From Arenibacter catalasegens (lineage in GTDB: Bacteria > Bacteroidota > Bacteroidia > Flavobacteriales > Flavobacteriaceae): 64,000 bases of DNA. The notes under the pieces are model-generated. The model saw nothing but the letters and a program-made list of their open reading frames with translations. It searched no databases and was not told the DNA's origin. A program made the position numbers and the translations under genes. Positions 56,873-64,000 of this stretch are shown here, piece by piece; the first letter of the stretch is position 1, and every line of letters starts with the position of its first letter. The stretch is from assembly GCF_002909235.1 (NCBI RefSeq), contig NZ_PHQQ01000005.1, positions 143,761-207,760 of the forward strand. The letters are read 5' to 3'.

Positions 56873-59077
56873 TTACTCAGCCTGCGGTGCACTTATGGCA
56901 TCAACATATCTACCTGCCCAATAAGGCAACAAATAGATATAGGGGGCATATTCCCGGTTGCCATCACTTCCGCCATTGTTTCGGTACGCTCCATTGTGCA
57001 AATGGAGTGTCCTCTCGTCACCTGGCAACACCTCGCTATAGGTTTGGTCTCTAAAATTAGGTTCAATTTTCGTCAGGTCTTTACGGTGCTCATTATCAAT
57101 TTTCCAATCGATAAGATCCATGGGGAACTCGCGCAACCACCAGGCCGATTCTTCACTATCTATATTTTGCCCTCCAGAAAGTGCAAAAAGATAATTCCAT
57201 AACGGATTCTTTTCAGAGCGTTCTACTTCCCAATGACTTTTTACCGAATTAAAATGCGCTTCTTTTTGTTCCTCCGAAAAGGAATAATTGACAAAAGTGG
57301 GAATGGTCAAAAAATACATTTCATCATCGGAATGATTCCAAGTATTACTTAAATCCTCTCCTTCTACAAAGCCTATGACCGAGGCCGGTCTATTGGCATT
57401 CTCATCATATCCATATTTTTTTATCAACTTTTCAGCTCCCTTTTTATATTTTTTGTCTTTTGTAAAATGATAGGCTGTTTGCAAGAAGGACAAAATAAGT
57501 GTCGAATTCAGTCGGCGATCCCCTACATTGATAGGGAATCCATTCACATAATCAGGATTCCATTTTCCCCAGGCGGTAGGCTTGCCGTTCCAATCCACCA
57601 AGTGCCAATCGTTATCCATAATATGGTCCATCTCTATTTTTATTTGGTGTATCGCCCTATCTCTCCAAGCCTTATCGGGTGCCAATTCAGCAAAAAGTGC
57701 ATACACGAAAAAATGGCCGCAGGATTCATCGCTGCTAGTGGTGGACTTCCATCTCCAAATTTCATCATCTGATAACTGCCAGATTCTTCCGTTTTCTTTT
57801 ACATATTTCTCTCTCCACTCTTCAGAAAATCCGTTGGCATGTAGCCCCACTTCATAGCCATCTCTTTCAAAAGACCTTGCGGGAAACCCTTTTAAATCGG
57901 GAAGTGCCGTTAACCTCTCCATGGCCTCAAAAGCTTCGTAGGCATTTTCCTTGGCATCTTCCGACTTGGTAACGGCATAACGAAATAACTCACCTGCCAA
58001 ATACATGGATGTCCAAAGTCCGTCATTATCGGTATCATGAAAGAAGCCCGTAGAAATATCTCCTGGTGTTTTCATAGCCAAATCAGAAGTAAAACCGTAC
58101 CGTATATGTCGTAACCGCTGAATTTCTTGAAAATAGTCCGCTTTTTGTGCTAGTGTCATAGGCACAAAGTCAATTCTGCTCATCCCCTTTTGCGTTAGGA
58201 CCAGAACACTGCCGTCAGGACCTTCTGACATGTCTATCACCTGATCGTCTACCAGCCATCGTTTTGAAGCGTAATAGTCATATTTGCCATCTTCACGTAG
58301 TTTAAAGGCACCTTTGGTTGACCCGAACCATAAGCTACCGCGAATATTTTCTACACTTGTAATTTCTGTCCATGGTAATTTTTGGTCCAATTTAATTAAG
58401 GCAAATGTTTTACGGTCCAAAACCTGTATCCCGTTGTTAGTTCCCAAAACAATGGTGTCTTCATAGAAACTGAATGCGGTTAAATTATTGGCGTCAAATA
58501 CCTTCTTTACCGTTTTTAAACGACTATCCACTTGGTACAGTCCTGCTGCAGTCAAAAGCAAAAATTGACCAGAATTTGGGTCATACTGTACAGATATCGG
58601 ATTAAGGCTATTGATGGAGGATCTCCATACTTCTTGGTTGTTCTTAAAAATAGCAAAATCGCTTTCTCCTGCTATCATGGTCAAAAAATCAGGGCCTATG
58701 CCTATAGCCTTAGGAGCTTTTATGTTATGGTTGATGTATAACTTGCCTGCCCAGGCATTGCTCAAAACCGCCTTGTCTGTCAAATAAACAAATTGACCTT
58801 GATACTCGGTCAATGCAACAATGTTCATGTCGATCACAGGTCTATATTGTACATCTTCTCGCATTCTTTTTTCATGTGGGAGCAGTAGCCCTTGGTTGGA
58901 CAGCACTTTAATGGCCTTATTTCGATCACTGGCTATTTGAAGCAAATCTACATTCCCCTCACTCTCTTCCAGAGAGAACTTATCAGCGCTATCTTGCAAA
59001 AAAGGCTGATCGGCAGCCGTTTGTGCCTTGGTTACGAACCCCACTAGTAAACAAAACCCTAAGAATAAATTTTTCAT
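56873..59077 (-). CDS. Secreted two-domain protein: beta-propeller-like plus six-hairpin-like helical domain
   Basis: A 734-residue exported protein (signal MKNLFLGFCLLVGFVTKA). Residues 60-310 have repeated short beta blades such as VYLTDKAVLSNAWAGKLYIN, TIVLGTNNGIQVLDRKTFAL, SLWFGSTKGAFKLREDGKYD and SVLVLTQKGMSRIDF, like a two-component-regulator or YncE-type propeller. Residues 320-730 look like an alpha/alpha barrel found in glycosidase-like enzymes (FFHDTDNDGLWTSMYLAGEL, WNGKPTAWGKWNPDYVNGFP, SVIGFVEGEDLSNTWNHSDD). The function is unknown to me; sugar binding or hydrolysis is plausible. The gene is monocistronic. Confidence 0.65.
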   Translation of the reverse strand: MKNLFLGFCLLVGFVTKAQTAADQPFLQDSADKFSLEESEGNVDLLQIASDRNKAIKVLSNQGLLLPHEKRMREDVQYRPVIDMNIVALTEYQGQFVYLTDKAVLSNAWAGKLYINHNIKAPKAIGIGPDFLTMIAGESDFAIFKNNQEVWRSSINSLNPISVQYDPNSGQFLLLTAAGLYQVDSRLKTVKKVFDANNLTAFSFYEDTIVLGTNNGIQVLDRKTFALIKLDQKLPWTEITSVENIRGSLWFGSTKGAFKLREDGKYDYYASKRWLVDDQVIDMSEGPDGSVLVLTQKGMSRIDFVPMTLAQKADYFQEIQRLRHIRYGFTSDLAMKTPGDISTGFFHDTDNDGLWTSMYLAGELFRYAVTKSEDAKENAYEAFEAMERLTALPDLKGFPARSFERDGYEVGLHANGFSEEWREKYVKENGRIWQLSDDEIWRWKSTTSSDESCGHFFVYALFAELAPDKAWRDRAIHQIKIEMDHIMDNDWHLVDWNGKPTAWGKWNPDYVNGFPINVGDRRLNSTLILSFLQTAYHFTKDKKYKKGAEKLIKKYGYDENANRPASVIGFVEGEDLSNTWNHSDDEMYFLTIPTFVNYSFSEEQKEAHFNSVKSHWEVERSEKNPLWNYLFALSGGQNIDSEESAWWLREFPMDLIDWKIDNEHRKDLTKIEPNFRDQTYSEVLPGDERTLHLHNGAYRNNGGSDGNREYAPYIYLLPYWAGRYVDAISAPQAE

Positions 59078-59310
59078 ATGTAGCTATTTATTGTTTTAAA
59101 ACTGATATACTTCGACTACGCTCAGTACAGGTATGTTATTCACATATCGTCATTGGTATTGCTACCAATTTTCGGTCATGCTCATTTCATAATTTTTATC
59201 AATTGTACAATCGATAAAAATAAATGGTTGTAAGCTAAGTGGTATCACTATTCTTGATGAATACTTATAGTATTTTACCCTAGGTAAATTTTAATATTTA
59301 AAAAAATGAA

Positions 59311-59336
59311 CTACCTCGAGGCAGAGCCATCGAGGT
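59311..59336. repeat. Left hairpin of the IS200-type element
   Basis: 8-bp stem TACCTCGA/TCGAGGTA with a 10-base loop, directly after the tnpA stop. It is recognised by TnpA as single-stranded DNA in this family. Confidence 0.75.
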
Positions 59337-59337
59337 A

Positions 59338-59781
59338 TCAAAATAAACGTAATTGATTCTTATGTATCACGCTATATTGAGATTTTCCCTGGTTTTGGAG
59401 GTATTTCTTAATTACCTCTTCATTCGCATACTGACCAACCGTATTCACATAATACCCACTTGTCCAAAATTTACCTCCCCAAAGCAATCTTTTCACTTCG
59501 GGGTGGAGCCTGAAAATTTCCTTTGCCGTAATGCTCTTGACTGCTCCGATTATCTTTTTAGGAGCGCTCGTCGGAACGCTCTGAATCAGAAAATGAACGT
59601 GGTCGACATCAAGGCCGATTTCCAAAAAATGAATCTCGTAACGTTCCTCTATTCCAAGACAAATTTCCTTGAACGTTATAGTAACTTCATCACTAAGCAC
59701 CTTTCTCCTATATTTGATAGGACAAACAAAATGATACAAAAGCAAGCTTTTATTATGGCTTTTATGAATATGTTCGCTCAT
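59338..59781 (-). CDS. tnpA: IS200/IS605 family Y1 transposase TnpA
   Basis: A single-strand transposase of about 147 residues from the ATG at 59781; an in-frame start at 59802 would add seven residues. Family features are LLYHFVCPIKYRRKVLSDEV, the HUH motif in DVDHVHFLIQSVP (HxH), and the C-terminal catalytic Tyr helix in SGYYVNTVGQYANEEVIKKY. The frame is complete and the flanking hairpins are intact, so it may be active. Confidence 0.92.
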   Translation of the reverse strand: MSEHIHKSHNKSLLLYHFVCPIKYRRKVLSDEVTITFKEICLGIEERYEIHFLEIGLDVDHVHFLIQSVPTSAPKKIIGAVKSITAKEIFRLHPEVKRLLWGGKFWTSGYYVNTVGQYANEEVIKKYLQNQGKSQYSVIHKNQLRLF

Positions 59782-59811
59782 ACCCACAAAAATACATATC
59801 ATTACGCTACA

Positions 59812-59830
59812 CCCGAGGCAGAGCCTCGGG
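59812..59830. repeat. Right hairpin of the IS200-type element
   Basis: Perfect stem CCCGAGGC/GCCTCGGG around AGA, 31 bases upstream of the tnpA start. Confidence 0.75.
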
Positions 59831-59840
59831 GAATTCTATA

Positions 59841-60301
59841 GATTAAAATATACTTACTCGAACGCTCACCACAGAGTACAACAGTAGCTATAAGCAATGC
59901 GGCGTTTAGTATTCAATTCTAGGGTTTGTGTATATTTATTAGGTCCGCAAAATATTTAAGATTTTGCTCTGAAAACAAAAAAATAAAACAAAACCCGCCC
60001 CCGCCCGAATCGGTACGGGCGGGCGTACCGAACAGGCACCTGCCCGACTTTGTCATTCAAGCGGGCTTTCGGGCGGGTTGCCAGTTCTAGCACACTTACG
60101 AAAATCCTCCAACACCCAAAAACATGGCAGGCGAAAACTGGCCAACGTAACAACCCGCCCGCTGCTAGCGCAGACGTCGTACCTCCGCACTACGCTAAGC
60201 TTAACTGTTGTGCGTCATTTTAAAAAGTATTTCCAGCTATTTTGAACCAGATCAAAAGTACTTTCCAATAACCATTCAAAAAAATTAAACAAATTATTTG
60301 T
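59841..60301. repeat. Intergenic gap with GC-rich inverted repeats
   Basis: In AT-rich surroundings, 59992-60180 is strongly GC-rich. Outer arms are AACCCGCCC (59992-60000) and GGGCGGGTT (60071-60079), with an inner GCCCG/CGGGC pair at 60003-60021; a further AACCCGCCCGC follows at 60151-60161. A frame at 59956-60153 is a by-product and is rejected. A direct repeat AGGTCCGCAAAA at 59941-59952 recurs at 61665-61676. Confidence 0.65.
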
Positions 60302-60317
60302 GTAACTTCAAAGTTAC
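60302..60317. promoter_or_regulatory. ArsR-type operator 1
   Basis: GTAACTTCAAAGTTAC, an almost perfect 16-bp palindrome located 35 bases before the SRPBCC start. A near-identical palindrome follows at 60330-60345, with centres 28 bp apart. Confidence 0.75.
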
Positions 60318-60329
60318 TTATATATTTAC

Positions 60330-60345
60330 GTAACCTTAAAGTTAC
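60330..60345. promoter_or_regulatory. ArsR-type operator 2
   Basis: GTAACCTTAAAGTTAC, with half-sites GTAAC/GTTAC as in operator 1, ending 6 bases before the first gene of the operon. Binding here would block transcription and translation start. Confidence 0.75.
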
Positions 60346-60351
60346 ACAATA

Positions 60352-60777
60352 ATGGAAACAGAAATTAAGCACAAATGGTTTTATAACCAAACAGCAGAGG
60401 AAATTTGGGAATATCTCACAAAGGCCGAGTTAATAGAAAAATGGCTTATGCCGAATGATTTTGAGCCAAAAGTAGGACACGAATTTAAGTTTACGACAAA
60501 TCCAATACCAAGTTTAAATCTTGATGGCAATTTTTATTGCAAAGTTTTGGAAATTGTTCCTCTAAAAAAACTTCTTTATAGTTGGAATGGTGGAACAAGT
60601 AAAAACAATCTAAGCCTAGAAACGATTGTTGAATGGACTTTAGAGCCTAAAGAAAATGGAACTGAATTAAGACTTATTCACAGTGGATTTAAAAATGAAA
60701 ACCAAGCTATACGTACCGCAATGTTTGACGGTTGGGACAAAAACATCCAAAAAATGGTTAACCATTTAAAAAAATAG
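60352..60777 (+). CDS. SRPBCC (AHSA1-like) protein, first of operon
   Basis: A 141-residue START/Bet v1-like fold protein. Typical stretches are KWFYNQTAEEIWEYLTKAEL at the N-terminus, EKWLMPNDFEPKVGHEFKF near residue 31, CKVLEIVPLKKLLYSWNGG near 60, WTLEPKENGTELRLIHSGF near 98 and a C-terminal helix. These proteins form a hydrophobic pocket for a small ligand. It lies 4 bases before an ArsR regulator gene, an arrangement in which the SRPBCC protein and regulator are co-expressed. Two operators precede it. Confidence 0.88.
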   Translation: METEIKHKWFYNQTAEEIWEYLTKAELIEKWLMPNDFEPKVGHEFKFTTNPIPSLNLDGNFYCKVLEIVPLKKLLYSWNGGTSKNNLSLETIVEWTLEPKENGTELRLIHSGFKNENQAIRTAMFDGWDKNIQKMVNHLKK

Positions 60778-60781
60778 AAAA

Positions 60782-61102
60782 ATGGCAACACCAACCCTTG
60801 ATGCCTTCCAAGTAATTGCCGACCCAAGTCGTAGGCAGATATTGGGAATGCTCACAAAAGACACTTATAACATTAATTCCTTGGCAGAAAATTTTGATAT
60901 GAGCAGACCTGCGGTTTCAAAACATATCAAAATATTACAAATGGCAGGTTTTATTTCAATTCAAGAAATAGGTAGAGAAAGACATTGTGTTTTAAAACAA
61001 GAAGGTTTTAACGAACTCAAAAGTTGGATAAACCATTTTGATAAATTTTGGGCGTCAAAACTCAAAAATTTAGAAATTGAATTAAACAAAAAACAGAAAT
61101 AA
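60782..61102 (+). CDS. ArsR/SmtB-family transcriptional regulator
   Basis: A 106-residue winged-helix repressor. The DNA-binding core is FQVIADPSRRQILGMLTKDT near residue 9, NINSLAENFDMSRPAVSKHI near 29 (recognition helix SRPAVSKHIKIL) and the wing ISIQEIGRERHCVL near 58. It lacks the Cys or His metal-site patterns of classic ArsR/SmtB sensors; the single Cys is in HCVLKQ. It belongs to the group linked to SRPBCC genes, whose signal is usually not a metal. The paired GTAAC-type palindromes before the operon are the likely autoregulatory sites. Its stop overlaps the next ATG by one base. Confidence 0.92.
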   Translation: MATPTLDAFQVIADPSRRQILGMLTKDTYNINSLAENFDMSRPAVSKHIKILQMAGFISIQEIGRERHCVLKQEGFNELKSWINHFDKFWASKLKNLEIELNKKQK

Positions 61103-61593
61103 TGGACAATCAAGATTTCACAACAAATATAATAGTTGACAAAACACCTGAAAAAGCATTTAACGCTATCAAAAACTTTAGAGCTTGGTGGTCAGAGGAC
61201 ATAGCAGGCAAAACGGACAAACTTAATGAGGAATTTTTATACCATTACAAAGACGTTCATTTGTGCAAAATAAAACTCATTGAAATGAAGTTAAATGAGA
61301 AATTGGTTTATCTAATTATGGATAATCAATTCAGTTTCACAAAAGATAAAACCGAGTGGATAAACACCAAATTGATTTTTGATATTTCGGAAAAAGAGGA
61401 GAAAACGAAAGTTAAATTTACACATCAAGGACTTGTGCCAGAATACGAATGTTATGAGATATGCGAAGATGCTTGGAGTACCTATATTAAGAAAAGTCTA
61501 TATGATTTAATTATTACAGGAAAAGGTGAACCAAATCCAAAAGAGAAAGAGGGTTTCAATGCGGAAATAGTGGAAAAATGGAAGCTAAAATAA
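61102..61593 (+). CDS. SRPBCC domain protein, second of operon
   Basis: A 163-residue AHSA1-like protein: FTTNIIVDKTPEKAFNAIKN, FRAWWSEDIAGKTDKLNEEF, FHYKDVHLCKIKL-like strand, and EKTKVKFTHQGLVPEYECYE near residue 110, then a C-terminal helix with WSTYIKKSLYDLI. The WW pair near residue 28 is common in this subgroup. It overlaps the ArsR stop by one base (TAATG), so translation is coupled. Two SRPBCC proteins with one regulator suggest a small-molecule response unit, but the ligand is unknown. Confidence 0.88.
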   Translation: MDNQDFTTNIIVDKTPEKAFNAIKNFRAWWSEDIAGKTDKLNEEFLYHYKDVHLCKIKLIEMKLNEKLVYLIMDNQFSFTKDKTEWINTKLIFDISEKEEKTKVKFTHQGLVPEYECYEICEDAWSTYIKKSLYDLIITGKGEPNPKEKEGFNAEIVEKWKLK

Positions 61594-62224
61594 ATAACGA
61601 GCTCACAAAACCGTTTAAACAAAACCTGTTTTGGACATAATTTTAAGGTTCGCATACTTTTATGAGGTCCGCAAAACCTTTTGGATCTTATAAGATACGG
61701 TAAACAATATACCCCAAAGAGGGTGTCCGGCTATATATTTTGGGCGTTCCCTCCTCCGTCGGGCGAGCCCTCGGCTATATCCCTTGCTTTGCTTCGGGGA
61801 TGCCGCCGCGGTCCCTAACGCAGACAGGCCTGCCTGCCGTAGGCGGGACTAACCTAAAACATTTCGTTCCAAAACAACGGTAAGGTGATACTGCAATCTC
61901 CCGATTTATAGGCATTTTTATTGCCCTGCAAAAGCAAACATCAATCCTTTCAAAAGATGCCATACAACTGATATTTTCGTACTTCATCGATTTAGCAAAT
62001 ACCAGAACCAATAATTGTTACCTTAGAAGGTTAGTAACAAACTCTTGGTTGTAGTACTCCCCCCGCTGCCCAACACAGAAAATTTTATTGGATTAATAGG
62101 AATTATAGGACACGGGAATGTATTTAGGTACGGACTGGTGGGCTTGTAGTTTGTTAAATAGGTGTCTAGTTAATACCTATATCCAATAGTTAGGTATAAT
62201 ATACGAACCGCAAGAACCAACAGA
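61594..62224. repeat. Intergenic gap with GC-rich repeat element
   Basis: 61742-61821 starts GGGCGTTCCC and ends CCCTAACGC, enclosing GTCGGGCGAGCCCTCGGC and CCC/GGGG hairpin pieces; this resembles a repeat type I have seen in other Bacteroidota gaps. It is followed by a GGCCTGCCTGCC stretch at 61827-61838. A direct repeat of AGGTCCGCAAAA lies at 61665-61676. A minus-strand frame at 61775-62011 crosses these repeats and is rejected. Confidence 0.6.
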
Positions 62225-62953
62225 ATGAAAGTTACTTTTAAGGTAGACGAAACTAAAGATAAAATAATTAAAGTTCTCTGTAGTTCTTGCAAAAATAGTA
62301 CAAAGCATAAAACACTGTCATCTATTAACGAAAAAGGAACTGAACCTTGGGACTCTACACACGACTTTCATTGGATTACGGATTTTGAAATTATTCAATG
62401 TTTAGGTTGTGAAACTGTTTCATTTAGGTCACATCATATCAATTCAGAACACGATGACCACGAAGGACGTTCAATACCTACAATTAGAATTTATCCTCAA
62501 AGAAGTAAAGATACTTTGACTTTAAAAAATTATATGAATGTTCCTTTTAATCTACAAAGGATTTATAGAGAAACAATAGAAAGTTACAACTATGGAAATC
62601 TAACTTTATGTGGTGCTGGAGTAAGAGCATTAGTCGAAGGTTTGTGTCAAGAAAATGGAATTACAGGCGGAAACGTCGAATTCACGAAAGCAGACGGAAC
62701 AAAGGACAGTAGAAGAAAAACAAATCTACAGGGGAAAATAAACGGATTGCACGAAAATGGAAAACTGACTTCACAAAGTGCCGAAATTTTACACGAACAT
62801 AGGTTTTTAGGTAATGAAGCAGTTCACGAATTATCAGCACCATCTAAAGAAGGTTTAGGTTTAGCAATTGAGATTGTAGAAAACGTTTTTGATACACTCT
62901 ATGAAATCCCGAATAAAGGACTACAACTAAAAAGTAAACGATTGAAAAAATAA
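62225..62953 (+). CDS. DUF4145 domain-containing protein
   Basis: A 242-residue cytoplasmic protein. The N-terminal zinc-ribbon-like part has two CxxC pairs (VLCSSCKNST near residue 18, IIQCLGCETVSF near 58). The C-terminal DUF4145 helical domain follows from about residue 110: NYGNLTLCGAGVRALVEGLC, LQGKINGLHENGKLTSQSAE and HEHRFLGNEAVHELSAPSKE. DUF4145 occurs alone and fused to restriction or other nucleic-acid enzymes; its action is not known. The gene is isolated between repeats and an IS91-type remnant, in keeping with an acquired accessory gene. Confidence 0.85.
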   Translation: MKVTFKVDETKDKIIKVLCSSCKNSTKHKTLSSINEKGTEPWDSTHDFHWITDFEIIQCLGCETVSFRSHHINSEHDDHEGRSIPTIRIYPQRSKDTLTLKNYMNVPFNLQRIYRETIESYNYGNLTLCGAGVRALVEGLCQENGITGGNVEFTKADGTKDSRRKTNLQGKINGLHENGKLTSQSAEILHEHRFLGNEAVHELSAPSKEGLGLAIEIVENVFDTLYEIPNKGLQLKSKRLKK

Positions 62954-63899
62954 AATACTATGCCTAATAACTAAGTCTTCGTGTGGTCGGTACGGCCAAA
63001 CATGAAGACCGTGTTGACTGAACCGGGTCCGGGGTGCCCTTTCTATGGGGATTGCTATGGTTTAATGGAGTTTTCCAGATGGATATCGAAGTCCTGTCGG
63101 GTCCCTAAAGTTATCAAAAATCATTTTCCCTTGTCCGCCCGGGTTCCTTTTTGATCTTCTTGTATCGTTTTTCCTGTCCAGACCGATCTTTTTTGCCCGT
63201 TACCTGGATTTTGGCCATGGGCCTCCCCTTACGCTTCTTGTAGCGTTGTCCCTGGGGCACTTTTTTTCAAACGTTCCGACCATGCTTTGGGCGGGCCACG
63301 GCTGTCGAAGACCGCTACGGTCACCATAATCCCGATCTGGCAGTAAGGACATCGGCGATGTTTCAAGGGAGGCCGTCCATTGGGCACAGGACCGCCCAGG
63401 ACCTGTTGCAGTAAAGGAACCAGTGCCTTCTTCCTGGAACTGCTCAGGATTCCATAATGGCGTATACGCACGAACCCTTTGGGCAGGATGTGCAGGGCGA
63501 ACCTGCGGACGAACTCGGCATCCGTTAAACGGAGTAAGGATTTCCTTCCCCCGTGACGGTAATCCTTTACAGAAAAAGTAACGCCCTGACCGTCCAAATT
63601 CTTTATCCGATGGTTACCGATGGCAATCTTGTGGGTATATCGGCCAAGATATTCTACCACTTGTGCCGGCCCTAAAAACGGACGCTTGCAATAGACCACC
63701 CACTCATTTTTGAACAGGCTTTCACAAAATCCGCAGGGCAGTTCCTTTTTCAGACTTTTTCGCAGCCCTGCCACGAACCGGGCTCTAAATACATTGCTCA
63801 TTGCCTTTACGGGAAAAAGATATTTTCCTTTGTTCCCTGCGGATTTCCATTTGCCCGATCTTGAGATCCCTGGATTGTCTACCTTTGATGGCACTAATT
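62954..63899 (-). mobile_element. IS91-type element remnant
   Basis: A GC-richer segment holding the C-terminal two thirds of a Y2 transposase and about 230 bases of 3' non-coding DNA. The 5' end is lost where an IS3-type element begins near 63900. The other boundary is not clear, since IS91 elements lack inverted repeats. Confidence 0.7.
63229..63894 (-). pseudogene. IS91 family Y2 transposase, N-terminally truncated
   Basis: 221 residues of the C-terminal part of an IS91/IS801-type rolling-circle transposase. FRARFVAGLRKSLKKELP, VVYCKRPFLGPAQVVEYLGR and YTHKIAIGNHRI include the YLGRY double-Tyr motif, then DYRHGGRKSLLRLTDAEFVR, HILPKGFVRIRHYGILSSSR and a zinc-like CPYCQIG. The N-terminal zinc finger and the HUH motif are missing. 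The frame continues without an ATG into the neighbouring IS3-type sequence (to about 63927), so the GTG at 63894 is not a real start. Confidence 0.85.
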
Positions 63900-63929
63900 T
63901 ATAGAGTCCGTAATAAGTATATTTGAATT

Positions 63930-64000
63930 ATGGCAAAACAGTATGATAATGAATTCAAGGTTATGATAGTAGATCTATTAAAATCTGGATTAATGGTAAA
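63930..64000 (+). CDS. IS3-family transposase OrfA, N-terminal fragment (cut by window end)
   Basis: The frame begins at the ATG at 63930 with MAKQYDNEFKVMIVDLLKSG and runs off the window. This opening is typical of the helix-turn-helix OrfA of IS3-group elements. The element seems to begin just upstream, near 63900, and cuts the IS91-type transposase. Confidence 0.65.
   Translation, partial: MAKQYDNEFKVMIVDLLKSGLMV

Larger units (their letters stand above)
59300..59840 (-). mobile_element. IS200/IS605-family element, IS200 type
   Basis: A single tnpA gene is flanked by subterminal hairpins instead of inverted repeats: TACCTCGA/TCGAGGTA at 59311-59336 just beyond the stop, and CCCGAGGC/GCCTCGGG at 59812-59830 upstream of the start. 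Both share GAGGCAGAGCC. There is no tnpB gene. Exact ends and cleavage sites cannot be set by eye. Confidence 0.85.

Noticed and set aside
59956..60153. Open frame of 65 codons on the minus strand
   Set aside because: It is produced by GC-rich inverted repeats; there is no start context or domain.
61775..62011. Open frame of 78 codons on the minus strand
   Set aside because: It crosses a repeat element and has a biased Arg/Cys composition without a domain.

Overview
The window reads as chromosome from a marine-type member of the Flavobacteriaceae (Bacteroidota). The evidence is an AT-rich background, SusC/TonB-type receptors with carboxypeptidase-like N-terminal domains, many secreted lipoproteins with short lipoboxes, CHRD and DUF4838 proteins, menaquinone synthesis (menB), and Bacteroidota-type intergenic palindromes. 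Genus cannot be fixed from sequence alone; an Arenibacter/Maribacter/Zobellia-like organism would fit. No rRNA, tRNA, CRISPR array or origin was found.

Layout. 0-14.5 kb is mostly housekeeping and envelope functions: end of a glycosyltransferase, menB, a helicase-like fragment protein, two CarboxypepD_reg-like proteins, an FRG-domain protein, a run of cell-wall and peptide hydrolases (3D-domain lipoprotein, amidase, M14 peptidase), a phosphodiesterase-alkaline phosphatase fusion, an OmpA lipoprotein and a VWA lipoprotein. 14.9-27 kb holds an amino-sugar isomerase and then a coherent molybdenum module on the plus strand: a two-subunit molybdenum hydroxylase (IorA/IorB type, large subunit with a Tat signal), MoaD, MoaA, MobA-like, MoeB-rhodanese, MoeA, XdhC and a MocA-like nucleotidyltransferase, with a YdjC/ChbG deacetylase inside and a secreted amidohydrolase at its end. 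27-40 kb has a His-rich membrane protein next to a TonB receptor (probably metal uptake), a REP-rich stretch, RecQ, a tandem duplication of a secreted metallophosphoesterase, and a four-repeat CHRD lipoprotein.

40-64 kb is accessory in character: single genes or short operons separated by long gaps filled with dispersed, decaying palindromic repeats, plus four insertion elements. The best find is here. An ECF sigma factor operon (sigma, two membrane proteins) has its sigma gene split by a 1,667-bp IS1182-like element with a 6-bp target duplication; removing the element and one duplicate restores one frame. The same composite promoter motif (GGTGTAATAATTTTT, 8 bases, CCACTAA) lies at matching distance before the sigma gene and before the last gene of the operon, so the cognate promoter can be read directly. 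Other coherent units are a nucleoside hydrolase with an MtnK-like kinase, an ArsR regulator between two SRPBCC genes with two 16-bp operator palindromes, a DUF4145 gene, an IS200/IS605 element, and an IS91-type remnant cut by an IS3-type element at the window edge.

I did not find a clear new defence or mobile system. The most unusual items are the ECF promoter pair with its disrupted sigma gene, the nucleoside hydrolase-kinase pair, the dispersed composite repeat family in 41-57 kb, and a 99-nt branched palindrome near 41.2 kb.
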